From: Natrinema amylolyticum
Lineage (GTDB): Archaea; Halobacteriota; Halobacteria; Halobacteriales; Natrialbaceae
Assembly (NCBI RefSeq): GCF_020515625.1
Contig: NZ_JAIWPJ010000001.1
Location: 744,001 to 808,000, forward strand
Reading direction: 5' to 3'
DNA length: 64,000 nt
The notes under the pieces are model-generated. The model was given only the letters and a program-made list of their open reading frames with translations, was not told where the DNA came from and ran no database searches. The number at the start of each line of letters is the position of its first letter. Position 1 is the first letter of the stretch. Both the position numbers and the translations under genes were made by a program. Positions 26,492 through 34,396 of the stretch are shown one piece after another.

Positions 26492-26568
26492 GCAGTGCGG
26501 CTATCGGTGAGCAATGGTGCTATCGACGTAGCAGTGCGGTTATCGACGAGCGATGCGGCTATCGGCGC
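26492..26568 (+). repeat. Four imperfect 19-20-bp tandem repeats
   Basis: Units begin at 26492, 26511, 26531 and 26550 with the consensus GCAGTGCGGYTATCGRCGA. They lie in the intergenic space behind the glycosyltransferase operon, just after the near-palindrome CACTCGAGAGTG at about 26475. The function is unknown. Confidence 0.6.
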
Positions 26569-26672
26569 GGACGGCGGTCCCGCTCGCGGTCAGGTCGATC
26601 GAGTCGAGACCTGCGGGTCGAACGCGAGGAACCGATCGGTATCTGCGGGCGGAACAGACCGAAGCGGTTCAC

Positions 26673-26882
26673 TTACTCGATCGAGTACGTGACGATGTCC
26701 TCGCTCTCGCAGGCGGGACAGTGGGTCGTTCCGGCCGAGACGTTCGTCCCACAGTCGCGGCACTCGTGGACGACCGTGACCGACGGGACGGTGTCACTGG
26801 CGTCCTCGCGGGGGGTTTCGGGGGAGTCGGTCGCGGACTCCGACCCGGAGAACAGGTGACTAAGGAGTGTGGAGAGACTCAT
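26673..26882 (-). CDS. Zinc-ribbon microprotein, 69 aa
   Basis: 69 residues from the ATG at 26882. A short helical start MSLSTLLSHLF, an acidic Pro/Thr linker and a C-terminal ribbon with HECRDCGTNVS and HCPACESED. It is like the protein at 4820-4984 in plan (helix, linker, one C-terminal ribbon) but longer. The function is unknown. It stands between the nucleotide-sugar operon and the DUF354 gene, separated from the latter by an A/T-rich stretch. Confidence 0.78.
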   Translation of the reverse strand: MSLSTLLSHLFSGSESATDSPETPREDASDTVPSVTVVHECRDCGTNVSAGTTHCPACESEDIVTYSIE

Positions 26883-26992
26883 AGAATGGGGGCTAGTCGC
26901 CACTTTTCCGGAGATGAATAAAAGTGTTTTGTGTGCAGCAGTACAACATTATCGTTTATGAAGAAATGGAGAAGAGTGGAAACGGTGCCTCG

Positions 26993-28093
26993 CTACATCG
27001 ACCGCGAGCGGGGCTGTAGGACGCGTTTCGTCGATCGATCGAGTCGGTCGAGTTCGCCGCGAGACCGCGCCACGTCGACGAGCAGGTCGGTGAGGTTCAC
27101 GAGGTCGTCCGCGTACTCGCGTCGCCGCGCCTGCCAGCGATCGTTCGCATCGCCGTCAGCGAGGATCTCGAGAGAGCGGTCGCGGACCGCGTCGTACTCG
27201 TCGAACTGCTCGGCCAAGCCGGCGCGCTCGAGTTCACGGAACTCGCCGTACTCATGGTCGTCGGTGCCCCGATAGCGGAAGGCGGGCGTGCCGAGCAGCG
27301 CGGCCTCGTTGACCATCGTTCCGGTGTCGGCGACCAGCAGCGAGGCCTCGGCCATGGCGTCGTGGATCAGGGCGGGGTGGAGATCGTAGGACCGGGCGGG
27401 GAGGTCCCGGAGGTCCATCTCACCGCCCTCGTCGGAGACGAAGACGGTCGCCTCCTCGCTCAGGCGCTCGATCAGGTCCCGTCGCTGCTCGGGACGGAAC
27501 CCCTCGAGATCGGCGTCGTGGAGCGCGTCGAGGGCGTTGAACCGGACCAGAACGTACGGCTCGTCCAGATCGACGTCGAGGTACTCGCGGACGTCGTCGT
27601 TCGCCTCGAAGACGTCGGGGTGGAGATAGGCGCACTCCTTGAAGCCGTCGAAGGTGTAGTGTGCGTCGCCGAGATCGCGGCGCGTCACTTCCGGGGAGAT
27701 GATACAGTCGGCGAACGGTCGCGACACGGTGTGGTTGAAGTCACCGGGTTCGTCGTCGAGGACGAGGACGACCGGCGTCCGCGAGAGCGTCCCGGCGTAG
27801 GCCGCGTAGGGCCCCCGGCCGAGGACGACGTCGGGATCGAACCGGACCGCTTCGGTCCCGATCGTCAGGAACTGGCCGCCCAGCTCGCGGGCGAACCCCA
27901 ATTTCGAGTAGCCCTCGGTTTCGTGGTCGCCGTACACTCGGTATGGCATGTCGAAGTAGTCGAGTAGGTCGGTCGTACAGGCGTACTCCCGGGTGAGCAC
28001 GAGCACGTCGTGTCCCGCCCGCTCGAGGCGGTCGACGGCGTGTCGATACAGGTGGACGTGTGCGGGCGTATTGGCCAAGACGAGGATCCGCAT
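26993..28093 (-). CDS. DUF354 protein, GT-B-like
   Basis: 366 residues. The start MRILVLANTPAHVHLYRHAV and the later VLVLDDEPGDFN, LVADTGTMVNEAALLGTPAF are typical of archaeal DUF354 proteins, which have the fold of UDP-N-acetylglucosamine 2-epimerases and GT-B glycosyltransferases. They sit in archaeal glycan clusters. Because the neighbouring operon encodes a WbpA/B/E/D-like set without a 2-epimerase, this protein could be that epimerase; glycosyltransfer is the alternative. It is divergent from the GT4 gene at 28256 and has its own ATAACAAAG-like element 25 nt before its ATG. Confidence 0.8.
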   Translation of the reverse strand: MRILVLANTPAHVHLYRHAVDRLERAGHDVLVLTREYACTTDLLDYFDMPYRVYGDHETEGYSKLGFARELGGQFLTIGTEAVRFDPDVVLGRGPYAAYAGTLSRTPVVLVLDDEPGDFNHTVSRPFADCIISPEVTRRDLGDAHYTFDGFKECAYLHPDVFEANDDVREYLDVDLDEPYVLVRFNALDALHDADLEGFRPEQRRDLIERLSEEATVFVSDEGGEMDLRDLPARSYDLHPALIHDAMAEASLLVADTGTMVNEAALLGTPAFRYRGTDDHEYGEFRELERAGLAEQFDEYDAVRDRSLEILADGDANDRWQARRREYADDLVNLTDLLVDVARSRGELDRLDRSTKRVLQPRSRSM

Positions 28094-28117
28094 CGACGTC
28101 GACTACCGCACGTTGAC

Positions 28118-28127
28118 CCTTTGTAAT
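28118..28127 (-). promoter_or_regulatory. Variant element ATTACAAAGG before the DUF354 gene
   Basis: Eight of ten bases match ATAACAAAGC, and it ends 25 nt before the ATG at 28093, the spacing of the exact copies. It is divergent from the exact copy at 28217. Confidence 0.5.
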
Positions 28128-28216
28128 AGCATCGCTACGGGGGGCTTCGCTCGGAAGCCCCCGTATACGGTCCGCTCGTCTAGGTGTACGTGAAGAAAAC
28201 TCGCGCGCCCTCGCGG

Positions 28217-28226
28217 ATAACAAAGC
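28217..28226 (+). promoter_or_regulatory. ATAACAAAGC element before the GT4 glycosyltransferase
   Basis: An exact copy (GGATAACAAAGCGG in context) ends 30 nt before the ATG at 28256. It lies inside the longer frame that would start at 28184, which argues for 28256 as the true, leaderless start. Confidence 0.65.
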
Positions 28227-28255
28227 GGCTCCGGTGCGTCGACTCGGCCACCGAG

Positions 28256-29245
28256 ATGCACGTCCTCACGCTCACGACGAACGCCGACGCTCCCTTCATG
28301 ACCCAGCAGCTGGCGGCGCTCGAGGAGCGGGGCGTCTCGTTCACCACGGTACCGGTGGCCGGCGAGGTCGACGCCGACACCGATCGGTCGCCGACGGATT
28401 ACGTGCGGACCGTCCCGAGGGTCGTCCGGGAGGCGGGAAACGGCTACGACCTGATCCACGCCCACTACGGCCTGACGGCACCGATGGCGCTCGCACAGCT
28501 CCGGCAACCGGTCGTCCTCTCGCTGTGGGGGTCCGACGTTCACGGCCCCATCGCGCCCGTCAGCAAGCTCTCCGCGCCGTTCTGTGACGAGGTCGTCGTC
28601 ATGTCCGAGGAGATGCGCGAGACTCTCGGCCGCGACTGTACGGTGATTCCCGACGGGGTCGACCTCGAGAAGTTCCGGCCGGAACCACAGGACAAAGCGA
28701 AAACCCGGGTCGGTTGGGACGACGAGGACGCGTACGAGGTGTTGTTTCCGTACTCGCCCGCACGCGGGGTGAAGAATTATCCGCGGGCCGAGCGCGTCGT
28801 GTCCGTGGTCGACAACCTCCTCAAGCGGCCGGTGCGGCTCCGGACCGTCCACGGCGTCGACCACGATGCCGTCTCGGACTACATGAACGCCGCCGACGCG
28901 CTCCTGTTGACCTCCGACAGCGAGGGATCGCCGAACTCGGTGAAGGAGGCCTTGGCCTGCAACCTCCCCGTCGTCGCCGTCGACGTCGGCGACGTTCGGG
29001 AGCGCCTCGCCGGTGTCGATCCCTCGCACGTCGCCGCGAGCGACGAGGACCTGATCAGCGGCCTGATCGACGTCCTCGAGCGCGGGGAGCGGTCGAACGG
29101 TCGCGAGGCCGCCCGCGAAGTGAGTATCGACCGAACGGCAGATCAGATGCTCCAGGTCTACGAGCGAGTCGCCGGCACCGTGATCGAGACCGAAGCCGGC
29201 AGCGAGACGCGGCGCGTGGAGGGTGCGGCGGGTCGGCTCGAGTGA
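28256..29245 (+). CDS. Family 4 glycosyltransferase
   Basis: 329 residues from the ATG at 28256. GT-B features are visible: LIHAHYGLTAPMAL, LSLWGSDVHG, VIPDGVDLEKFRP and the donor-site SEGSPNSVKEALACNLPVVA with the EX7E arrangement. It would transfer a sugar from an activated nucleotide sugar onto a glycan chain in the cytoplasm. The start was chosen because the ATAACAAAGC element ends 30 nt upstream and the residues coded before it do not resemble the family. The gene is monocistronic and divergent from the DUF354 gene. Confidence 0.9.
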   Translation: MHVLTLTTNADAPFMTQQLAALEERGVSFTTVPVAGEVDADTDRSPTDYVRTVPRVVREAGNGYDLIHAHYGLTAPMALAQLRQPVVLSLWGSDVHGPIAPVSKLSAPFCDEVVVMSEEMRETLGRDCTVIPDGVDLEKFRPEPQDKAKTRVGWDDEDAYEVLFPYSPARGVKNYPRAERVVSVVDNLLKRPVRLRTVHGVDHDAVSDYMNAADALLLTSDSEGSPNSVKEALACNLPVVAVDVGDVRERLAGVDPSHVAASDEDLISGLIDVLERGERSNGREAAREVSIDRTADQMLQVYERVAGTVIETEAGSETRRVEGAAGRLE

Positions 29246-29293
29246 GTCTCCGAACGTGATCGCTCAGTTCGAGAGAGTGTGGAACGAACGTCG

Positions 29294-29665
29294 CTAGTTC
29301 TCGGTTTCGGGTTCGAATGCAACGCGATCGATCTCGATCGTCTCGAAGGCCTGGTCGCTCGAGAGAATCGCATCGTTCGCGAGCGCTGCGTGGAAGGCGT
29401 CGAACGTGTTCAGTCCATCATCGATATACGCCGACGCCTGGAAGACGATATCCGGGTCGACGTCCGTCTCGGCGAGTTCGAGTATCGAGAGCGTCGCTTC
29501 CTCGCGATCGAAGCCGAACTGTTCTTCGATCAGGAAGAGTTCGATGAACGTCGCCAGCGAGACCTCGAGCTCGTCACGATGCTCCTCGAGTTGCGATTCG
29601 GCTCGGTCAGCGAGCCAGTCGTCCGCTTTGAGGAGCGCGAGCCAGAAATCAGTATCAGCGTACAT
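29294..29665 (-). CDS. vapC: PIN-domain toxin of a VapBC pair
   Basis: 123 residues. The acidic residues of a PIN ribonuclease are in place: D4 in MYADTDFWLALL, a glutamate in ATFIELFL, an aspartate in LNTFDAFHAALA and one in AILSSDQAFE. It overlaps the AbrB-type antitoxin gene upstream by 11 bp, as usual for VapBC modules, whose toxins cleave specific RNAs. The pair sits between two glycan operons and is not obviously related to them. Confidence 0.9.
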   Translation of the reverse strand: MYADTDFWLALLKADDWLADRAESQLEEHRDELEVSLATFIELFLIEEQFGFDREEATLSILELAETDVDPDIVFQASAYIDDGLNTFDAFHAALANDAILSSDQAFETIEIDRVAFEPETEN

Positions 29666-29900
29666 GCTCGGTCGCTTGCTCCCGTCCTTCCTCGAGGCCG
29701 GCCTCGCGAAGGTCGTCCATGGATGCGTCTTTCAGTTCGTCACTGGCGGCGTTCCGCAGTGACTCGAGCGGGTCATCCGGAACGGGCATGAGTTTGATAC
29801 CGTCTTCCAGTTCGACGAGTCGATATCGTTCTCCGAAGCGCTCACGGACTTCCTTCGGTATGGTAATCCGTCCCCGCTCGTCCGTCGTAATCTCGGACAT
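29655..29900 (-). CDS. vapB: AbrB-type antitoxin of the VapBC pair
   Basis: 81 residues. The N-terminal swapped-hairpin fold SEITTDERGRITIPKEVRERFGE... matches AbrB/MazE-like antitoxins; the acidic C-terminal helix (DDLREAGLEEGREQATE) is the likely toxin-binding part. Such antitoxins usually repress their own operon by binding the promoter, here the TATA-like cattatatagg just upstream. It precedes and overlaps vapC. Confidence 0.9.
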   Translation of the reverse strand: MSEITTDERGRITIPKEVRERFGERYRLVELEDGIKLMPVPDDPLESLRNAASDELKDASMDDLREAGLEEGREQATEHVR

Positions 29901-29939
29901 ACCTATATAATGACGACGAGCGGGAAGAGAATAAATCTG

Positions 29940-29966
29940 TTCCCACTGTTCCCCCTTCAGTGGGAA
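29940..29966. terminator. Perfect 9-bp stem-loop between the epimerase operon and vapB
   Basis: TTCCCACTG (29940-29948) pairs with CAGTGGGAA (29958-29966) around a 9-nt loop. On the minus strand it lies about 95 nt after the last gene of the 33084-to-30060 operon and is followed by a T-rich CAGATTTATTCT. It could end that transcript. Confidence 0.5.
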
Positions 29967-30059
29967 TTTCGGGTTGCGGTGGTCCGACCGTTTCGAACGA
30001 AGTCTGAAAGACGATCTGAGGGCGTTTTGGGTACCGGTCAGTCAGACTGCCAGTCGTGA

Positions 30060-31040
30060 CTACCTGACTTCCGTTCGATACCACTCCATCGCCTCGGGCA
30101 GGTGGGCCTCGATCGGCCGGTACTCGTAGCCGAGTTCCTCGCTGGCCTTGCGCGAGGTGTAGAACAGCCGCTGGGTCGCGAGGCTGGCCATCTCTCGGTC
30201 GAAGGGAAACATTCGGCGATCGGCGACGGCGTCGACGACCTCGGCCACGGGACCGGCGGCCTGGATCGCCGCGGCCGGGACGCGGATTCGCGCGGGCGAG
30301 CCGTCGACGGCGTTGGCGATCCGGGAGACGGCGCTGTCGTAGGTGAGGTTCTCGCCGCCGAGGATGTAGTGCTCGCCGGCGGTCCCGCGTTCATAGGCCG
30401 CCATGATGCCGTCGACCACGTCCGAGACGCCGACGATGCTCAGTCCGCCGGGGAGGTGGGCGGGCATCGTCCGCTCGACGCCCATCGAGAGCAGTTGCGC
30501 GGTGAACGCCTCGTCACCGGGGCCGAAGATCGAGGTCGGATGGACCGTGACGGCGTCGCCGTCGGTTTCGGCGTATCGATCGACCAGGTCCTCCGCCTCG
30601 GCTTTCGAGGCCTGATAGGCCCCGATCGGTTCCGCGACGTCCGTCTCGTCCGCGAAGTCGTCGTCGCCCTGCGGACGGCGCGTCCCGGCCGTGCTGGTGA
30701 ACACGACGCGGCCCGCGTCGCCGTCGCGACAGGCCTCGAGCACTCGTTCCGTGCCGTCGCGGTTGACCGCCCAGACGGTCTCGGGGCCGGCGTCCCAGAG
30801 GCCAACCCCTGCGAGGTGGAAGACGGCGTCGGCCCCGTCGACGAGCTCCCGCAGCGTCTCGACGTCGAAGATGTCGCCGACGTACCAGTCGACGCCGTCG
30901 AGGTCGCCCCGATCCGAGGTCGGCCGGCTGAGCCCGCGGACCGTCCAGCCCTCCTCGAGCAGGCGGTCACAGAGCCGCGAGCCGAGGAACCCGGTCGCGC
31001 CGGTGACCGCTGCCGTGCGCGATTCGGTCGTCGCAGTCAT
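30060..31040 (-). CDS. NAD(P)-dependent epimerase/dehydratase (extended SDR)
   Basis: 326 residues. AAVTGATGFLGSRLCDRL at the N-terminus is the nucleotide-binding motif, GVGLWDAGPETVWAVN and VFTSTAG the middle, and YQASKAEAEDLV the YxxxK catalytic pair. The sequence is closer to the dihydroflavonol-reductase / 3-beta-HSD-like branch than to GalE. It is the third gene of an operon with a Gfo/Idh enzyme and a DUF362 protein (4-bp overlaps), so it probably reduces or epimerises a sugar intermediate. The exact reaction is unknown. Confidence 0.82.
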   Translation of the reverse strand: MTATTESRTAAVTGATGFLGSRLCDRLLEEGWTVRGLSRPTSDRGDLDGVDWYVGDIFDVETLRELVDGADAVFHLAGVGLWDAGPETVWAVNRDGTERVLEACRDGDAGRVVFTSTAGTRRPQGDDDFADETDVAEPIGAYQASKAEAEDLVDRYAETDGDAVTVHPTSIFGPGDEAFTAQLLSMGVERTMPAHLPGGLSIVGVSDVVDGIMAAYERGTAGEHYILGGENLTYDSAVSRIANAVDGSPARIRVPAAAIQAAGPVAEVVDAVADRRMFPFDREMASLATQRLFYTSRKASEELGYEYRPIEAHLPEAMEWYRTEVR

Positions 31041-31966
31041 CGGTCGCCCTCGAGTTGCGGCGGGACGGCGTCGCCGGCCACCGCCGCGTAGACGCGGTAG
31101 GCGGTCGACACGGCGGGATGGGTGTCGTCCGGCGGCGGCAACTCGCCGTCGGGAATTCGCGCTCGAAGCGCCTCGAAGTCGGCGTCGCCCTCGACAGAGA
31201 TCGGCCCCCGGTCACCGCGAGCGGTCTCGAGCGCCCCATCGCTCTCGAGCGATCGGCCGAGCAGAGCGGTCGCGACGGCGTCGACGGCGGGCGCCGAGCC
31301 GGCGAACAGCGCGTTCCCCGCGACGGGGTCGCCGCCGTACGCGGTCGTCGCGTCGAGGACGGCGACCTGGGGGTCGACGGCCCGCGTCGCCGCGACGGGA
31401 GCCAGATCGGATCCCGCGTCGCAGTCGACGAGGGCGGCGAGCGTTCGCATCGCGCCTGCGACCGGCCCCTCCTCGGTCGGCCGGAGCGACGGCACGGCGA
31501 TCACGGCCCCCTCGTCGAGGCGGTTCGGGACCGAGAGCGCGACCGGATCGTCCTCGACCGCACAGAGGTCGCCGGTTCGGGGTTCGTCGGCCAGATCGAC
31601 GAGCTCCGCGTCGAACCGCTCGAGCAGGCTCTCGTAGCCGAGGTAGGCGGCGGTCCGGTCGAACGAGATGTCCTCGTCGCTCGCGCCGGCGACCGCGACA
31701 TCGGCCTCGGTCTCCCGCTCGAGGAGCGCGACGATCGAGCCGACCGCAGCGGGGTCGGTGACCATACCCGAAGAGGGATGGAACGGGTAGTGTGCGTCCG
31801 GAGCGAGGGTGATTCGGTCGGCCTCGGCGAGCGACTCGAGGACGGGCTCGAGGACGTTCCGAACCGGCGACCGGAGCGCGGCCATACGGGCGTCGACGTC
31901 GGGAACCCAGCCGCCGCGGCGTTCGGCGGCGTCGACGGCGGCCGCGCGGACCGGTGCGGTGCTCAC
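31037..31966 (-). CDS. DUF362-like protein
   Basis: 309 residues. HYPFHPSSGMVTDPAAVGSI, VAVAGASDEDISFDRTA and VIAVPSLRPTEEGPVAGAM correspond to the conserved blocks of DUF362 proteins, found in many prokaryotes without a settled role. The iron-sulfur cysteine cluster present in some members is not seen. It lies between, and overlaps by 4 bp with, a Gfo/Idh oxidoreductase and an SDR enzyme, so it is probably needed for the same sugar-modifying step. Confidence 0.65.
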   Translation of the reverse strand: MSTAPVRAAAVDAAERRGGWVPDVDARMAALRSPVRNVLEPVLESLAEADRITLAPDAHYPFHPSSGMVTDPAAVGSIVALLERETEADVAVAGASDEDISFDRTAAYLGYESLLERFDAELVDLADEPRTGDLCAVEDDPVALSVPNRLDEGAVIAVPSLRPTEEGPVAGAMRTLAALVDCDAGSDLAPVAATRAVDPQVAVLDATTAYGGDPVAGNALFAGSAPAVDAVATALLGRSLESDGALETARGDRGPISVEGDADFEALRARIPDGELPPPDDTHPAVSTAYRVYAAVAGDAVPPQLEGDR

Positions 31967-33084
31967 GGGGACACCTCCGGGACCTCGAGGCCGTCCGGAT
32001 CGTCCGCGTCCGCCTCCGCTTCCGCCGCGGCGAGGTCGTAGGCCGTTTCGGCGAGCTCGAGCGTTCGCCGGCCGTCTTCGCCGTCGACCGGCGGCCGCTC
32101 GTCCTCTCGAATCGCGTCACAGAAGTCTTCCAGGGCGTCGTAGTGGGCCTGCAAGTAGAAGGTCGGCCCGAAGACGTCCGGTTCGTCGCCAGTGAGCCGG
32201 CTCGCGACGTTCGACAGCGCGGACTTCGCCGCGCCGCCGTAGAAGTTCGCCGGCAGGTGGTCCCGATTGCTGATCGTCCCCGTCACGCCCTCGAGGCGCA
32301 GCCGGGTGTTGACCTCCGGCAGTTGCTCCCACTGGTAGGTGCCACAGTGGAGCGTGATCGTCGTGTCCGTCTCCGGCGCTTCCATGAGCACGGTCGCGGC
32401 GTCCTCGGCGTCGGTCTCGAGCGTTCGCCCCATCGACGCGTCTCTGACCTCGAGGTCGCCGAACAGCCACTCGAGGACGTCGAAACAGTGGACGCCGAGT
32501 TCGACGAGGGAGCCGCCGCCGGCGGCGTCGGGGTCCATGGGCCACTCCGGCGGCGCGTCGTCGGCCGGCGGCCGACCGAGCGGGTGGTCGTTGAGCCGCG
32601 TGATCGAGGCGTAGGGAACGTGGCCCACGCCGCCCTCGTCGTAGGCCTCCTTGACGCCCGCCATATCGGGCTGGTAGCGCAGCGTGTGATCGACGCCGAC
32701 GGCGATGTCCGCCTCGCGGGCGGTCTCGAGCAGCCGATCGGCTTCCTCGGTCGAGCGAGCGAGCGGTTTCTCGACGAAGACGTCGACGCCGGACTCGGCG
32801 GCCCGTTCCACCGCGTCGGCGTGGAGGAAGGGGGGCAAGGCGACGACCGCTGCGTCCAGGTCTTCGGACTCGAGCAGCGTCTCGTAGTCATCGTAGGTGC
32901 GCGAAACGCCGGCGTTCCGGGCTCGGTCGCGGTTCGCGGGAACGGCGTCGGCGGCCGCGACGACCTCGACGTCCGGCATCGCGACTGCGGACTTCAGGTG
33001 TACCATGCCGATGTTGCCGACGCCGAGCACCCCCAGCGAGAGGGCGCTCGAGTCGGTCCATCGATTCAGAAGCGGTAATGCCAT
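31963..33084 (-). CDS. Gfo/Idh/MocA-family oxidoreductase
   Basis: 373 residues. SLGVLGVGNIGMVHLKSA is the Rossmann motif, VDVFVEKPLARS the EKP motif, and GGGSLVELGVHCFDVLEWL the C-terminal sugar-binding region. It probably oxidises or reduces a nucleotide sugar with NAD(P). The start at 33084 adds 17 residues before the domain, but it is the ATG placed 26 nt after the ATAACAAAGC element, so it is kept. It is first of a three-gene operon with the DUF362 and SDR genes. Confidence 0.87.
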   Translation of the reverse strand: MALPLLNRWTDSSALSLGVLGVGNIGMVHLKSAVAMPDVEVVAAADAVPANRDRARNAGVSRTYDDYETLLESEDLDAAVVALPPFLHADAVERAAESGVDVFVEKPLARSTEEADRLLETAREADIAVGVDHTLRYQPDMAGVKEAYDEGGVGHVPYASITRLNDHPLGRPPADDAPPEWPMDPDAAGGGSLVELGVHCFDVLEWLFGDLEVRDASMGRTLETDAEDAATVLMEAPETDTTITLHCGTYQWEQLPEVNTRLRLEGVTGTISNRDHLPANFYGGAAKSALSNVASRLTGDEPDVFGPTFYLQAHYDALEDFCDAIREDERPPVDGEDGRRTLELAETAYDLAAAEAEADADDPDGLEVPEVSP

Positions 33085-33109
33085 CTGCCCGAAACGGGGC
33101 CGGCTGCGG

Positions 33110-33119
33110 GCTTTGTTAT
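33110..33119 (-). promoter_or_regulatory. ATAACAAAGC element before the Gfo/Idh-DUF362-SDR operon
   Basis: An exact copy on the minus strand; it ends 26 nt before the ATG at 33084 and drives a three-gene operon. Confidence 0.65.
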
Positions 33120-33194
33120 CGTCGCCATACCCTCTCGAGCGGGCGAGTAGCGGGTGCCTTCGGTCGCTACTGGCAAGTCGCCCGGAGCCAGCGA

Positions 33195-34127
33195 TCAGCT
33201 CCAGCTCGCCGTCGCCCGCTCGGCGCTACTCGGAGGTCCCGCGACGCGACGGGCGACGTCGGCCATCGTCTCGACGGTGAGATCGGCCGCCGACCGCTGG
33301 CGCTCGAGGTGCGACAGGATCGCCCGCATGCGACGGTCGTCCCGCTCGTGAGTCAGGTTGTTCGGGTGGAGCCACATGTGGAAGAGCCCGTCAGTGCGCG
33401 CGGCCTCGTCGATCCCGCGGCGAGCCAGCGCGACCATCGGGTCCTCCCAGATCGACTCGGCGACGGTCCGTGCCGGGCCCTCGAACCCGAAGAGGAACAT
33501 CGACGCCGGCACGTTGACCAGGCCGTACTCGTCGACGGTCGGTTCGACCAGCATCGACTGGTCACGGATCGTCGAATCGAAGACCCCCCGGACGCCGTCT
33601 CTGGTCGGCGACTTCCCCCGATAGGCCGTGACACCGTGGTCGGCTAATACGTCTCGATGACCCACGTCGTTTCGCGGATAGATGAACGAGTCGATCGACT
33701 GGTTCCAGTCGGCCGCGAGTTCGCGGCTGCGCTCGAGTTCGGCGTCTGCGAGCTCGCGGTCCGTCTCCGGGCGGCCGAACAGCACGTGCGAAAAGGAGTG
33801 GCTGGCGAACTCGTGATCGGCCTCGGACTCGAGCACGTCGGTGACGAGGTCGCGACCGAACCGGAGATCCTCGCGATCGGCCCACTCGCCCCGTTCGCGC
33901 TCGAACCAGCCGTCGGGGGCCGGATGCTCCGCGTGCACGCTATCACAGGAATCGAGCATGAGGTGGCCGACGACGGCCCACGTCGCCGGCACGTCGAATT
34001 CCTCGAGTAACTCGACCATGGCCGACCAGCCGCGGCGGCCGGCCTCGACGCGTTCCGTCGGCGGCTCGACGAGGTCGTGAAATCCCCAGCCGAGCTCGGC
34101 GTCGAGGGAGATTACGACGCTGCCCAC
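33195..34127 (-). CDS. Polysaccharide deacetylase (NodB-like)
   Basis: 310 residues from the GTG at 34127; GTGs at 34136 and 34139 are alternatives. NodB features are VVISLDAELGWGF (aspartates of motif 1), ASHSFSHVLF (metal-binding histidines), SIDSFIYPRNDVGH and the late HMWLHPNNL. Such metal-dependent enzymes remove N-acetyl groups from polysaccharide. No signal peptide is seen, so it may act on lipid-linked or nucleotide precursors in the cytoplasm. The first ATG behind the ATAACAAAGC element at 34180 opens a different, 14-codon frame that overlaps this start. Confidence 0.85.
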   Translation of the reverse strand: MGSVVISLDAELGWGFHDLVEPPTERVEAGRRGWSAMVELLEEFDVPATWAVVGHLMLDSCDSVHAEHPAPDGWFERERGEWADREDLRFGRDLVTDVLESEADHEFASHSFSHVLFGRPETDRELADAELERSRELAADWNQSIDSFIYPRNDVGHRDVLADHGVTAYRGKSPTRDGVRGVFDSTIRDQSMLVEPTVDEYGLVNVPASMFLFGFEGPARTVAESIWEDPMVALARRGIDEAARTDGLFHMWLHPNNLTHERDDRRMRAILSHLERQRSAADLTVETMADVARRVAGPPSSAERATASWS

Positions 34128-34156
34128 GGATCCCACCACGATTGAATGCGTCTCAT
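34112..34156 (-). CDS. 14-codon leader frame at the deacetylase start
   Basis: ATG 34156 lies 24 nt after an exact ATAACAAAGC element and opens MRRIQSWWDPWAAS, ending TAA at 34112-34114. The GTG start of the deacetylase (34127) lies inside it in another frame. Tryptophan-rich; no similarity recognised. Confidence 0.4.
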   Translation of the reverse strand: MRRIQSWWDPWAAS

Positions 34157-34179
34157 ATCCGGACGGTCGTGTTTGGGTG

Positions 34180-34189
34180 GCTTTGTTAT
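34180..34189 (-). promoter_or_regulatory. ATAACAAAGC element before the deacetylase
   Basis: An exact copy on the minus strand, 24 nt before the ATG of the 14-codon frame. It is divergent from the copy at 34332. Confidence 0.65.
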
Positions 34190-34331
34190 GGACGTCTTGT
34201 CGGGACGGCGACCGGCGACCGCGAGGCACTCGAGCCGAGCGGGAGTCGACGAGAGACCGTCGCGGAGGGCCCGACGGGTTAACGCCACCGAACAGCGACG
34301 GCTCGAGGCGGTCAAGCCCTGAAACCTCTCT

Positions 34332-34341
34332 ATAACAAAGC
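34332..34341 (+). promoter_or_regulatory. ATAACAAAGC element before the first phosphodiesterase gene
   Basis: An exact copy, 56 nt before the ATG at 34397. No ATG lies between, so this transcript would carry a 5' leader of about 30 nt. Confidence 0.6.
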
Positions 34342-34396
34342 GCTCATCGGGCAACCTACGGGACAGCAGGCGTCTTCGACGTCTCATACAATAATC

